A stretch of DNA of 64,000 nt. Origin: Pseudomonas sp. UBA1879. GTDB lineage: Bacteria > Pseudomonadota > Gammaproteobacteria > Pseudomonadales > Pseudomonadaceae. The stretch lies in contig NZ_DDHJ01000013.1 in the NCBI RefSeq assembly GCF_002338065.1, positions 208,374 through 272,373 on the forward strand, given 5' to 3'. The notes below the pieces were generated by a model. The model had not been told where the DNA came from and did no database searches. It saw nothing but the letters and a program-made list of their open reading frames with translations. Shown piece after piece: positions 24,539 through 33,402 of the stretch. The translations under genes were made by a program, and so were the position numbers. The first letter of the stretch is position 1. Each line of letters opens with the position of its first letter.

Positions 24539-26320
24539 ATGACTGCAGACACCGCTCTGTACATCCCGCCTTACAAGGCTGACGACCAAGACGTCGTCGT
24601 TGAATTGCATAACCGTTTTGGCGCCGATGCGTTCACCGCCCAATCCACCGTCACTGGCATGCCCGTGCTGTGGGTCGCGCGCGCCAAGCTGTTCGAAATC
24701 CTCACGTTCCTGCGCAACGTGCCCAAGCCGTACTCGATGCTGTACGACCTGCACGGCGTCGACGAGCGCCTGCGGACCAAGCGACGTGGCCTGCCGGACG
24801 CCGACTTCACGGTGTTCTACCACCTGCTGTCGGTAGAGCGTAACAGTGACGTCATGATCAAAGTGGCCTTGGCCGAGGGCGACCTCAGCGTGCCGACCGT
24901 CACCAGCATTTGGCCGAACGCCAACTGGTACGAGCGCGAAGTGTGGGACATGTTCGGGATCGACTTCCCGGGCCACCCGCATCTGAGCCGCATCATGATG
25001 CCGCCGACCTGGGAAGGTCACCCGCTGCGCAAGGACTACCCTGCCCGCGCCACCGAATTCGACCCGTACAGCCTGACGCTGGCCAAACAGCAACTGGAAG
25101 AAGAAGCTGCGCGCTTCCGTCCGGAAGACTGGGGCATGAAGCGTTCCGGCACCAACGAGGACTACATGTTCCTCAACCTGGGGCCGAACCACCCTTCCGC
25201 TCACGGTGCGTTCCGTATCGTGCTGCAACTGGACGGTGAAGAGATCGTCGACTGCGTACCGGACATCGGCTACCACCACCGTGGCGCCGAGAAGATGGCC
25301 GAGCGTCAGTCCTGGCACAGCTTCATTCCGTACACCGACCGTATCGACTACCTCGGCGGCGTAATGAACAACCTGCCGTACGTGCTCTCGGTCGAGAAGC
25401 TGGCGGGCATCAAGGTGCCCGAGAAGGTCGACGTCATCCGCATCATGATGGCCGAGTTCTTCCGCATCACCAGCCACCTGCTGTTTCTGGGTACGTATAT
25501 TCAGGACGTCGGTGCGATGACCCCGGTGTTCTTCACCTTCACCGACCGCCAGAAAGCCTACACCGTGATCGAAGCCATCACCGGTTTCCGTCTGCATCCG
25601 GCCTGGTACCGCATTGGTGGTGTCGCCCACGACCTGCCGCGTGGCTGGGAAAAGCTGGTCAAGGATTTCGTCGAATGGCTGCCGAAACGCCTGGACGAAT
25701 ACACCAAGGCCGCGTTGCAGAACAGCATCTTGAAGGGGCGGACCATCGGCGTCGCGGCCTACAACACCAAGGAGGCCCTGTCGTGGGGCGTCACTGGTGC
25801 CGGGTTGCGTTCCACCGGTTGCGACTTCGATCTGCGCAAGGCGCGCCCGTACTCGGGTTACGAAAACTTCGAATTCGAAGTGCCGCTGGGCCACAACGGC
25901 GATGCCTATGACCGCTGCATGGTCCGCGTCGAAGAAATGCGCCAGAGCATCAAGATCATCGACCAGTGCCTGCGCAACATGCCGGAAGGCCCGTACAAGG
26001 CGGATCACCCGCTGACCACGCCGCCGCCGAAAGAGCGCACGCTGCAGCACATCGAAACCTTGATCACGCACTTCCTGCAAGTGTCGTGGGGCCCGGTCAT
26101 GCCGGCCAACGAATCCTTCCAGATGATTGAAGCGACCAAGGGCATCAACAGTTATTACCTGACGAGCGACGGCGGCACCATGAGCTACCGTACCCGGATT
26201 CGCACCCCAAGCTACCCGCACCTGCAGCAGATCCCTTCGGTGATCAAAGGCAGCATGGTCGCGGACTTGATCGCGTACCTGGGTAGTATCGACTTCGTTA
26301 TGGCCGACGTGGACCGCTAA
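24539..26320 (+). CDS. nuoCD: NADH-quinone oxidoreductase fused subunits C and D
   Basis: 593 residues. Residues 1 to about 185 are the NuoC (30-kDa) domain (WPNANWYEREVWDMFGIDFPGHP); the rest is NuoD (49-kDa), with the quinone-site motif GPNHPSAHGAFR and the C-terminal TEGPRGE-equivalent region ending SIDFVMADVDR. The C-D fusion is normal for gammaproteobacteria. A 72-bp gap with no strong feature separates it from nuoB. Confidence 0.98.
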   Translation: MTADTALYIPPYKADDQDVVVELHNRFGADAFTAQSTVTGMPVLWVARAKLFEILTFLRNVPKPYSMLYDLHGVDERLRTKRRGLPDADFTVFYHLLSVERNSDVMIKVALAEGDLSVPTVTSIWPNANWYEREVWDMFGIDFPGHPHLSRIMMPPTWEGHPLRKDYPARATEFDPYSLTLAKQQLEEEAARFRPEDWGMKRSGTNEDYMFLNLGPNHPSAHGAFRIVLQLDGEEIVDCVPDIGYHHRGAEKMAERQSWHSFIPYTDRIDYLGGVMNNLPYVLSVEKLAGIKVPEKVDVIRIMMAEFFRITSHLLFLGTYIQDVGAMTPVFFTFTDRQKAYTVIEAITGFRLHPAWYRIGGVAHDLPRGWEKLVKDFVEWLPKRLDEYTKAALQNSILKGRTIGVAAYNTKEALSWGVTGAGLRSTGCDFDLRKARPYSGYENFEFEVPLGHNGDAYDRCMVRVEEMRQSIKIIDQCLRNMPEGPYKADHPLTTPPPKERTLQHIETLITHFLQVSWGPVMPANESFQMIEATKGINSYYLTSDGGTMSYRTRIRTPSYPHLQQIPSVIKGSMVADLIAYLGSIDFVMADVDR

Positions 26321-26322
26321 GC

Positions 26323-26820
26323 ATGAACAGCACGCTTATCCAGACAGACCGTTTCGCCTTGAGCGAATCCGAGCGCTCGGCCATCGAGCACGAAATGCAT
26401 CACTACGAGGACCCGCGCGCGGCGTCCATCGAAGCCCTGAAGATTGTCCAGAAAGAACGCGGCTGGGTGCCGGACGGCGCCATCTACGCCATCGGCGAAG
26501 TGCTGGGTATCCCGGCCAGCGACGTTGAAGGCGTGGCGACGTTCTACAGCCAGATCTTCCGTCAGCCCGTGGGCCGTCACATCATCCGCGTCTGCAACAG
26601 CATGGTCTGCTTCATCGCCGGTCACGAAGACATCGTCGGTGAAATCCAGAGCAAACTGGGCATCGGCCTGGGCCAGACCACTGCCGATGGCCGCTTCACG
26701 CTGCTGCCGGCCTGCTGCCTGGGCAACTGCGACAAGGCGCCGGCGGTCATGATCGACGACGACACTTTCGGCAATCTGCAGCCCGCTGGCGTCGCCCAGC
26801 TGCTGGAGGGTTACGTATGA
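26323..26820 (+). CDS. nuoE: NADH-quinone oxidoreductase subunit E
   Basis: Thioredoxin-fold subunit that holds the 2Fe-2S cluster N1a beside FMN. 165 residues with the four cysteines in VCNSMVCF and LPACCLGNCDKAP. It starts 2 bp after nuoCD and overlaps nuoF by 4 nt (ATGA), so the three are coupled. Confidence 0.97.
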   Translation: MNSTLIQTDRFALSESERSAIEHEMHHYEDPRAASIEALKIVQKERGWVPDGAIYAIGEVLGIPASDVEGVATFYSQIFRQPVGRHIIRVCNSMVCFIAGHEDIVGEIQSKLGIGLGQTTADGRFTLLPACCLGNCDKAPAVMIDDDTFGNLQPAGVAQLLEGYV

Positions 26821-28175
26821 CCATCACTTCCTTCGGCCCGGCCAACCTGATCCAGCGCACGCCGGAAACCCACCCGCTGACCTGGCGTCTGCGCGACGAC
26901 GGCGAGCCCGTGTGGTTCGACGACTACGTGGCCAAAGACGGCTACGCTGCGGCGCGCAAGGCTTTCGCCCAGCAATCGCCTGACGAGATCGTGCAAGCGG
27001 TCAAGGATTCGGGGCTCAAGGGCCGCGGCGGCGCAGGCTTCCCCACCGGTGTGAAGTGGGGGCTGATGCCCAAAGACGAATCCCTGAACATCCGCTACCT
27101 GCTGTGCAACGCGGACGAGATGGAACCGAACACCTGGAAAGACCGCATGCTGATGGAGCAACTGCCCCATCTGCTGATTGAAGGGATGTTGATCAGTGCC
27201 CGCGCATTGAAAGCCTACCGCGGCTACATCTTCCTGCGTGGCGAGTACGTCACGGCTGCCAAGCACCTGAACCGTGCCGTCGCCGAAGCCAAGGCTGCCG
27301 GCCTGCTGGGCAAGAACATCCTCGGCACCGGCTTCGACTTCGAGCTGTTCGTCCACACCGGCGCCGGGCGCTACATCTGCGGCGAAGAGACTGCGCTGAT
27401 CAACTCGCTGGAAGGACGTCGCGCCAACCCGCGTTCCAAGCCGCCCTTCCCTGCCGCCGTTGGCGTATGGGGCAAACCGACCTGCGTGAACAACGTCGAA
27501 ACCCTGTGCAACGTCCCGGCGATCGTGGACAACGGCAACGACTGGTACAAATCCCTGGCCCGTGAAGGCAGCGAAGACCACGGCACCAAGCTGATGGGCT
27601 TCTCTGGCAAGGTGAAGAACCCCGGCATCTGGGAACTGCCATTCGGCCTGCCCGCTCGCGAGTTGTTCGAAGACTACGCGGGCGGCATGCGCGATGGCTT
27701 CAAGCTCAAATGCTGGCAGCCCGGCGGTGCCGGTACCGGTTTTCTGTTGCCTGAACACCTCGACTGCCAGTTCTACGCCGGTGGCGTGGCCAAGGTCGGC
27801 ACCCGGATGGGGACCGGTCTGGCGATGGCAGTGGATGACAAGGTCAACATGGTCTCGCTGCTGCGCAACATGGAAGAGTTCTTCGCCCAGGAGTCGTGCG
27901 GTTTTTGCACCCCCTGCCGCGATGGCTTGCCATGGAGCGTGAAGATGCTGCGTGCCCTCGAGAAAGGCCAGGGTCAACCGGGCGATATCGAGACGCTGCT
28001 GGGGTTGGTCAACTTCCTCGGTCCAGGCAAAACCTTCTGCGCCCACGCACCGGGCGCGGTGGAACCTCTGGGCAGCGCGATCAAATACTTCAGATCTGAA
28101 TTCGAGGCCGGCATCGCACCTGCGCGTGCGGGCGACCTCCGTCAGGTCAAGAGTCCGACGATAGCGGGCGCATAA
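26817..28175 (+). CDS. nuoF: NADH-quinone oxidoreductase subunit F
   Basis: NADH- and FMN-binding subunit. 452 residues: NADH/FMN glycine-rich motifs GRGGAGFPTGVKWG and GAGRYICGEETALINSLEGRR, and the 4Fe-4S (N3) ligands SCGFCTPCRDG plus TFCAHAPGA. It is followed by an unusually long gap for this operon, 137 bp, which contains two hairpins. Confidence 0.98.
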   Translation: MTITSFGPANLIQRTPETHPLTWRLRDDGEPVWFDDYVAKDGYAAARKAFAQQSPDEIVQAVKDSGLKGRGGAGFPTGVKWGLMPKDESLNIRYLLCNADEMEPNTWKDRMLMEQLPHLLIEGMLISARALKAYRGYIFLRGEYVTAAKHLNRAVAEAKAAGLLGKNILGTGFDFELFVHTGAGRYICGEETALINSLEGRRANPRSKPPFPAAVGVWGKPTCVNNVETLCNVPAIVDNGNDWYKSLAREGSEDHGTKLMGFSGKVKNPGIWELPFGLPARELFEDYAGGMRDGFKLKCWQPGGAGTGFLLPEHLDCQFYAGGVAKVGTRMGTGLAMAVDDKVNMVSLLRNMEEFFAQESCGFCTPCRDGLPWSVKMLRALEKGQGQPGDIETLLGLVNFLGPGKTFCAHAPGAVEPLGSAIKYFRSEFEAGIAPARAGDLRQVKSPTIAGA

Positions 28176-28186
28176 AAAGACTGATC

Positions 28187-28254
28187 GGTCGATAGGCCCA
28201 TCAGGCTATCGACCTTGCCACGGTTGCGCCTCACTGGCTGTTTGAACCGTGGCA
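28187..28254 (+). promoter_or_regulatory. Two tandem perfect hairpins between nuoF and nuoG
   Basis: Hairpin 1: GGTCGATAG (28187-28195) with CTATCGACC (28206-28214). Hairpin 2: TGCCACGGTT (28216-28225) with AACCGTGGCA (28245-28254). They sit one base apart. Neither has a T tract, so processing, mRNA stability or translational control is more likely than termination. Confidence 0.65.
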
Positions 28255-28312
28255 GCACCGAGATTCCATTAGCCACGCCCGCTGACACCGGGCCAACGAA
28301 GAACTTTGAACC

Positions 28313-31030
28313 ATGGCTACTATCCACGTAGACGGCAAAGCGCTCGAAGTCGATGGCGCAGACAACCTGTTACAGGCCTGTCTGTCGCTGGGGCTCGACA
28401 TCCCTTATTTCTGCTGGCATCCAGCCCTTGGCAGCGTTGGCGCCTGTCGCCAGTGCGCGGTCAAGCAGTACACCGATGAGAACGACACCCGCGGTCGAAT
28501 CGTCATGTCCTGCATGACCCCCGCCACGGACAACACTTGGATTTCCATCGATGACAAAGAGTCCAAGGCGTTCCGCGCCAGCGTCGTCGAATGGCTGATG
28601 ACCAACCACCCCCACGACTGCCCGGTCTGCGAGGAAGGTGGTCACTGCCATTTGCAGGACATGACTGTGATGACCGGCCACAACGAGCGCCGTTATCGCT
28701 TCACCAAACGCACCCACCAGAACCAGGAACTGGGGCCGTTCATCGCACACGAGATGAACCGTTGCATCGCCTGCTATCGCTGCGTGCGCTTCTATAAAGA
28801 CTACGCCGGTGGCACCGACCTCGGCGTATTCGGCGCCCATGACAACGTGTACTTCGGCCGCGTCGAAAGCGGCACGCTGGAAAGCGAATTCTCCGGCAAC
28901 CTCACCGAGGTCTGCCCGACCGGTGTGTTCACCGACAAGACCCACTCCGAGCGCTACAACCGTAAATGGGACATGCAGTTCTCGCCGAGCATCTGCCACG
29001 GCTGCTCCAGCGGTTGCAACATCAGCCCCGGCGAGCGTTACGGTGAAATCCGCCGCATCGAGAACCGCTACAACGGTTCGGTGAACCAGTACTTCCTCTG
29101 CGACCGTGGCCGTTTCGGCTATGGCTACGTCAACCGCACCGATCGCCCACGCCAGCCGCTGCTCGCTCAGGGCAACGTCAAGCTGAGCCTCGATGAAGCG
29201 CTGGACAAGGCCGCCGACCTGCTGCGCGGTCGTAACATCATAGGCATCGGTTCGCCACGTGCCAGCTTGGAAAGCAACTTCGCGCTGCGCGAGCTGGTAG
29301 GTGCCGAGCACTTCTATTCGGGCATCGAAGCCGGTGAGCTGGAGCGGTTGCGTCTGGTCGCTCAAGTGCTGAAAGACAGCCCGCTGCCGATTCCGACCCT
29401 GCGCGAAGTCGAAGAACACGACGCCGTGTTCATCCTGGGTGAAGACGTCACCCAGACCGCTGCGCGTATGGCCCTCGGCCTGCGTCAATCGGTCAAGAAC
29501 AAAGCCGAAGACATGGCCGCTGCGATGAAAGTCCAGCCATGGCTCGACGCTGCCGTGAAGAACATTGGTCAGCACGAACTGAACCCACTGTTCATCGCCA
29601 GCCTCGCTGACACCCGTCTGGACGACATCGCCGAAGAGTGCGTGCATGCCGCTCCCGACGATCTCGCCCGCATCGGTTTCGCCGTGGCGCACGCCATCGA
29701 TCCAAGCGCGCCTGCAGTGCCCGGTCTGGACAACGAAGCGCTGGAACTGGCCGGTCGCATTGCCGACGCGCTGCTGGTGGCCGAGCGCCCGCTGATCGTG
29801 TCCGGTGCCTCGCTGGGCTCCAACGCGCTGATCGAAGCGGCTGCGAACATCGCCAAGGCGCTGAAACTGCGCGACAAGAACGGCTCCCTGAGCCTGATCG
29901 TGCCGGAAGCCAACAGTATGGGCCTGACCCTGTTCGGCGGCGATTCGGTCGATGCGGCGTTGGATCAGGTCATCTCGGGCAAGGCCGACGCCATCGTTGT
30001 GCTGGAAAACGATCTGTTCACCCGAGTGGACGCTGCCAAGGTCGATGCCGCCCTGAACGCCGCGAAAGTGGTGATCGTCGCTGACCATCAAAAGACCGCC
30101 ACCACCGACCGCGCCGACCTGATCCTGCCAGCCGCCAGCTTCGCCGAAGGCGACGGCACGCTGGTCAGCCAGGAAGGCCGCGCCCAGCGCTTCTTCCAGG
30201 TCTACGATCCGACTTACCTCGACGCCAGCATTCAAATCCACGAAGGCTGGCGCTGGCTGCATGCCCTGCGCGCCACCCTCCTGAACAAGCCGGTGGACTG
30301 GACGCAGCTGGACCACGTCACCGAAGCCGTGGCCGCGAGCAATGTGCAACTGGCCGGTATCGTCGGTGCCGCGCCTTCCGCCGCATTCCGTATCAAAGGC
30401 CTGAAGCTGGCCCGCGAGCCGCTGCGCTACAGCGGTCGTACCGCCATGCGCGCCAACATCAGCGTGCACGAACCGCGGACCCCGCAGGACAAGGACACCG
30501 CGTTCTCGTTCTCGATGGAAGGCTACTCGGGCTCTGCCGAACCGCGCTCTCAGGTGCCGTTCGCCTGGTCGCCGGGCTGGAACTCCCCGCAAGCGTGGAA
30601 CAAGTTCCAGGACGAAGTCGGTGGTCACCTGCGTGCGGGCGATCCGGGTGTGCGCCTGATCGAAAGCAGCGGCGACAAGCTGAGCTGGTTCGCAGCCGTG
30701 CCTCGCGCCTTCTCCCCTGCCCAGGGCACCTGGCAGGTAGTGCCGTTCTTCCACCTGTTCGGCAGCGAGGAAAACTCCTCGAAAGCCGCACCGGTTCAAG
30801 AGCGTATCCCTGAAGCCTACGTCGCACTGGCCAAGTCCGAAGCGGACCGCCTGGGCGTCAACGACGGTGCCTTGCTCAGCCTCAACGTTGCGGGTCAGAC
30901 GCTGCGTCTGCCACTGCGCATCAACGAAGAGCTGGGCGCGGGTCTGGTGGCACTGCCATCGGGTCTGGCCGGCATTCCTCCGGCGCTGGCCGGGAAAACC
31001 GTTGAGGGTCTGCAGGAGGCAGCGCAATGA
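28313..31030 (+). CDS. nuoG: NADH-quinone oxidoreductase subunit G
   Basis: Largest peripheral subunit; carries several Fe-S clusters. 905 residues: N-terminal ferredoxin domain with CWHPALGSVGACRQC, the His-ligated cluster region CPVCEEGGHCHLQDM, the CIACYRCVRFYKDYAGG cluster, the extra N7-type cysteines CHGCSSGCNISPG, then a molybdopterin-oxidoreductase-like domain that no longer binds Mo. Its end overlaps nuoH by 4 nt. Confidence 0.98.
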   Translation: MATIHVDGKALEVDGADNLLQACLSLGLDIPYFCWHPALGSVGACRQCAVKQYTDENDTRGRIVMSCMTPATDNTWISIDDKESKAFRASVVEWLMTNHPHDCPVCEEGGHCHLQDMTVMTGHNERRYRFTKRTHQNQELGPFIAHEMNRCIACYRCVRFYKDYAGGTDLGVFGAHDNVYFGRVESGTLESEFSGNLTEVCPTGVFTDKTHSERYNRKWDMQFSPSICHGCSSGCNISPGERYGEIRRIENRYNGSVNQYFLCDRGRFGYGYVNRTDRPRQPLLAQGNVKLSLDEALDKAADLLRGRNIIGIGSPRASLESNFALRELVGAEHFYSGIEAGELERLRLVAQVLKDSPLPIPTLREVEEHDAVFILGEDVTQTAARMALGLRQSVKNKAEDMAAAMKVQPWLDAAVKNIGQHELNPLFIASLADTRLDDIAEECVHAAPDDLARIGFAVAHAIDPSAPAVPGLDNEALELAGRIADALLVAERPLIVSGASLGSNALIEAAANIAKALKLRDKNGSLSLIVPEANSMGLTLFGGDSVDAALDQVISGKADAIVVLENDLFTRVDAAKVDAALNAAKVVIVADHQKTATTDRADLILPAASFAEGDGTLVSQEGRAQRFFQVYDPTYLDASIQIHEGWRWLHALRATLLNKPVDWTQLDHVTEAVAASNVQLAGIVGAAPSAAFRIKGLKLAREPLRYSGRTAMRANISVHEPRTPQDKDTAFSFSMEGYSGSAEPRSQVPFAWSPGWNSPQAWNKFQDEVGGHLRAGDPGVRLIESSGDKLSWFAAVPRAFSPAQGTWQVVPFFHLFGSEENSSKAAPVQERIPEAYVALAKSEADRLGVNDGALLSLNVAGQTLRLPLRINEELGAGLVALPSGLAGIPPALAGKTVEGLQEAAQ

Positions 31031-32016
31031 CGTGGTTTACCCCTGAAGTGATCGACTCGATCATCGCGGTCCTCAAGGCCATCGTGGTGCTGCTCGCCGT
31101 GGTGGTCTGCGGCGCGCTGCTCAGCTTCGTCGAACGCCGTCTGCTGGGCTGGTGGCAGGACCGTTACGGTCCGAACCGCGTCGGCCCGTTCGGTATGTTC
31201 CAGATCGCTGCCGACATGCTGAAGATGTTCTTCAAGGAAGACTGGAACCCACCCTTCGTCGACAAGATGATCTTCACTCTGGCGCCGGTCGTGGCCATGA
31301 GTGCGCTGCTGATCTCGTTCTCGATCATCCCGGTCACCCAGACCTGGGTGGTCGCCGACCTGAACATCGGCCTGCTGTTCTTCTTTGCCATGGCCGGTCT
31401 GTCGGTCTACGCGGTGCTGTTTGCCGGTTGGTCGTCGAACAACAAGTACGCCCTGCTGGGCAGCTTGCGTGCCTCGGCGCAAACCGTGTCATACGAAGTG
31501 TTCCTGGGCCTGTCCCTGATGGGCATCATCGTGCAGGTCGGTTCGTTCAACATGGGCGACATCGTTCAGTATCAGGCCGATCACCTGTGGTTCATCATTC
31601 CGCAGTTTTTCGGCTTCTGTACCTTCTTCATCGCTGGCGTGGCCGTGACTCACCGTCACCCGTTCGACCAGCCGGAAGCGGAACAGGAACTGGCCGACGG
31701 TTACCACATTGAATACGCCGGCATGAAATGGGGCATGTTCTTCGTCGGTGAGTACATCGGCATCATCCTGATTTCGGCGTTGCTGGTGACCCTGTTCTTC
31801 GGTGGCTGGCACGGCCCGTTCAACATCCTGCCGCAACTGTCGTTCATGTGGTTCGTCCTGAAAACCGCGTTCTTCATCATGCTGTTCATCCTGCTGCGCG
31901 CTTCCATTCCGCGTCCGCGTTATGACCAGGTGATGGACTTCAGCTGGAAGTTCTGCCTGCCACTGACCCTGATCAATTTGCTAGTGACCGCTGCGGTCGT
32001 CTTGGCGGCTCAGTGA
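31027..32016 (+). CDS. nuoH: NADH-quinone oxidoreductase subunit H
   Basis: Membrane subunit that forms most of the quinone chamber and the first proton channel. 329 residues, eight hydrophobic helices, conserved GGALLSFVERRLLGWWQDRYGPNRVGPFG and the acidic loop HPFDQPEAEQELADGYHIEYAGMKWG. It starts inside the nuoG stop (ATGA). Confidence 0.97.
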   Translation: MTWFTPEVIDSIIAVLKAIVVLLAVVVCGALLSFVERRLLGWWQDRYGPNRVGPFGMFQIAADMLKMFFKEDWNPPFVDKMIFTLAPVVAMSALLISFSIIPVTQTWVVADLNIGLLFFFAMAGLSVYAVLFAGWSSNNKYALLGSLRASAQTVSYEVFLGLSLMGIIVQVGSFNMGDIVQYQADHLWFIIPQFFGFCTFFIAGVAVTHRHPFDQPEAEQELADGYHIEYAGMKWGMFFVGEYIGIILISALLVTLFFGGWHGPFNILPQLSFMWFVLKTAFFIMLFILLRASIPRPRYDQVMDFSWKFCLPLTLINLLVTAAVVLAAQ

Positions 32017-32027
32017 GGATTTGACCC

Positions 32028-32576
32028 ATGTTCAAATATATCGGCGACATCGTTAAGGGTACGGGTACCCAGCTACGCAGCCTGATCATGGTCTTTGGCC
32101 ATGGCTTCCGTAAGCGCGACACCCTGCAATATCCGGAAGAAGCGGTTTACCTGCCGCCGCGTTATCGGGGCCGCATCGTCCTGACCCGCGACCCCGACGG
32201 CGAAGAGCGCTGCGTGGCCTGCAACCTGTGCGCCGTGGCCTGCCCGGTCGGCTGCATCTCGCTGCAGAAAGCCGAGACCGAAGACGGTCGCTGGTACCCG
32301 GACTTCTTCCGTATCAACTTCTCGCGTTGCATCTTCTGCGGTCTCTGTGAAGAAGCCTGCCCGACCACCGCGATCCAGCTCACGCCGGATTTCGAAATGG
32401 CCGAGTTCAAGCGTCAGGATCTGGTGTACGAGAAGGAAGATCTGCTGATCTCCGGTCCCGGCAAGAACCCTGACTACAACTTCTACCGCGTTGCGGGGAT
32501 GGCGATTGCTGGCAAGCCGAAAGGTGCTGCACAGAACGAAGCCGAGCCTATCAACGTCAAGAGCTTGCTGCCTTAA
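32028..32576 (+). CDS. nuoI: NADH-quinone oxidoreductase subunit I
   Basis: Ferredoxin-like subunit with clusters N6a and N6b. 182 residues with two 8Fe-type motifs: CVACNLCAVACPVGCISL and CIFCGLCEEACPTTAIQL. It lies 11 bp after nuoH. Confidence 0.98.
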   Translation: MFKYIGDIVKGTGTQLRSLIMVFGHGFRKRDTLQYPEEAVYLPPRYRGRIVLTRDPDGEERCVACNLCAVACPVGCISLQKAETEDGRWYPDFFRINFSRCIFCGLCEEACPTTAIQLTPDFEMAEFKRQDLVYEKEDLLISGPGKNPDYNFYRVAGMAIAGKPKGAAQNEAEPINVKSLLP

Positions 32577-32585
32577 GGAAGAAAG

Positions 32586-33086
32586 ATGGAATTCGCTTTC
32601 TATTTCGCATCCGGCATCGCTGTTGTAGCCACCCTTCGGGTGATTACCAATACGAACCCGGTGCACGCCCTGCTCTACCTGATCATCTCGCTGATCGCCG
32701 TGGCCATGACCTTCTTCAGCCTCGGCGCACCCTTCGCTGGCGCCCTGGAAGTGATCGCTTACGCGGGCGCCATCATGGTGCTGTTCGTGTTCGTGGTGAT
32801 GATGCTGAACCTGGGCCCGGCTTCTGTTCAGCAGGAACGCGCCTGGCTCAAACCCGGTATCTGGCTCGGCCCGATCCTGCTGGGCGGCCTGCTGCTGGCC
32901 GAACTGCTGTACGTGCTGTTTGCCAACTCCACCGGTGCCGGCATCGGTCACACCACGGTGGACGCCAAGGCCGTCGGTATCAGTCTGTTCGGTCCGTACC
33001 TGCTGGTGGTCGAACTCGCGTCGATGCTGCTGCTCGCTGCAGCCGTGACGGCGTTCCATGTCGGCCGCAACGAGGCGAAGGAGTAA
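32586..33086 (+). CDS. nuoJ: NADH-quinone oxidoreductase subunit J
   Basis: Membrane subunit of 166 residues with five hydrophobic helices. The LEVIAYAGAIMVLFVFVVMML segment contains the pi-bulge helix important for coupling. It is spaced 9 bp from nuoI and 4 bp from nuoK. Confidence 0.97.
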   Translation: MEFAFYFASGIAVVATLRVITNTNPVHALLYLIISLIAVAMTFFSLGAPFAGALEVIAYAGAIMVLFVFVVMMLNLGPASVQQERAWLKPGIWLGPILLGGLLLAELLYVLFANSTGAGIGHTTVDAKAVGISLFGPYLLVVELASMLLLAAAVTAFHVGRNEAKE

Positions 33087-33090
33087 CCCC

Positions 33091-33402
33091 ATGCATGCAC
33101 AAATTCCTCTGGAACACGGTCTGGCAGTCGCCGGCATCCTGTTCTGCCTCGGTCTGGCGGGCCTGTTGGTACGCCGCAACATTCTGTTCGTGTTGATGAG
33201 CTTGGAAGTGATGATGAACTCTGCCGCACTGGCCTTCGTCGTGGCGGGCAGCCGCTGGGCGCAGCCTGACGGTCAGATCATGTTCATTCTGGTGATCAGC
33301 CTTGCCGCCGCCGAGGCCAGCATTGGCCTGGCGATCCTGCTGCAGCTGTATCGCCGCTTCCACACTCTCGATATCGACGCTGCCAGCGAGATGCGCGGAT
33401 GA
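33091..33402 (+). CDS. nuoK: NADH-quinone oxidoreductase subunit K
   Basis: Mrp-related membrane subunit of 103 residues with three helices. The two membrane glutamates are visible in SLEVMMNSAAL and AAAEASIGLA. The ATG (MHAQIPLEHG) follows AAGGAG; the longer frame upstream overlaps nuoJ and is not used. The stop overlaps the nuoL start (ATGA). Confidence 0.97.
   Translation: MHAQIPLEHGLAVAGILFCLGLAGLLVRRNILFVLMSLEVMMNSAALAFVVAGSRWAQPDGQIMFILVISLAAAEASIGLAILLQLYRRFHTLDIDAASEMRG

Noticed and set aside
28370..31027. 885-residue open frame on the minus strand opposite nuoG
   Set aside because: Same mirror-frame effect; nuoG on the plus strand has all its Fe-S motifs. Similar antisense frames opposite nuoL, nuoM, nuoN, nuoCD and pepN were rejected for the same reason.
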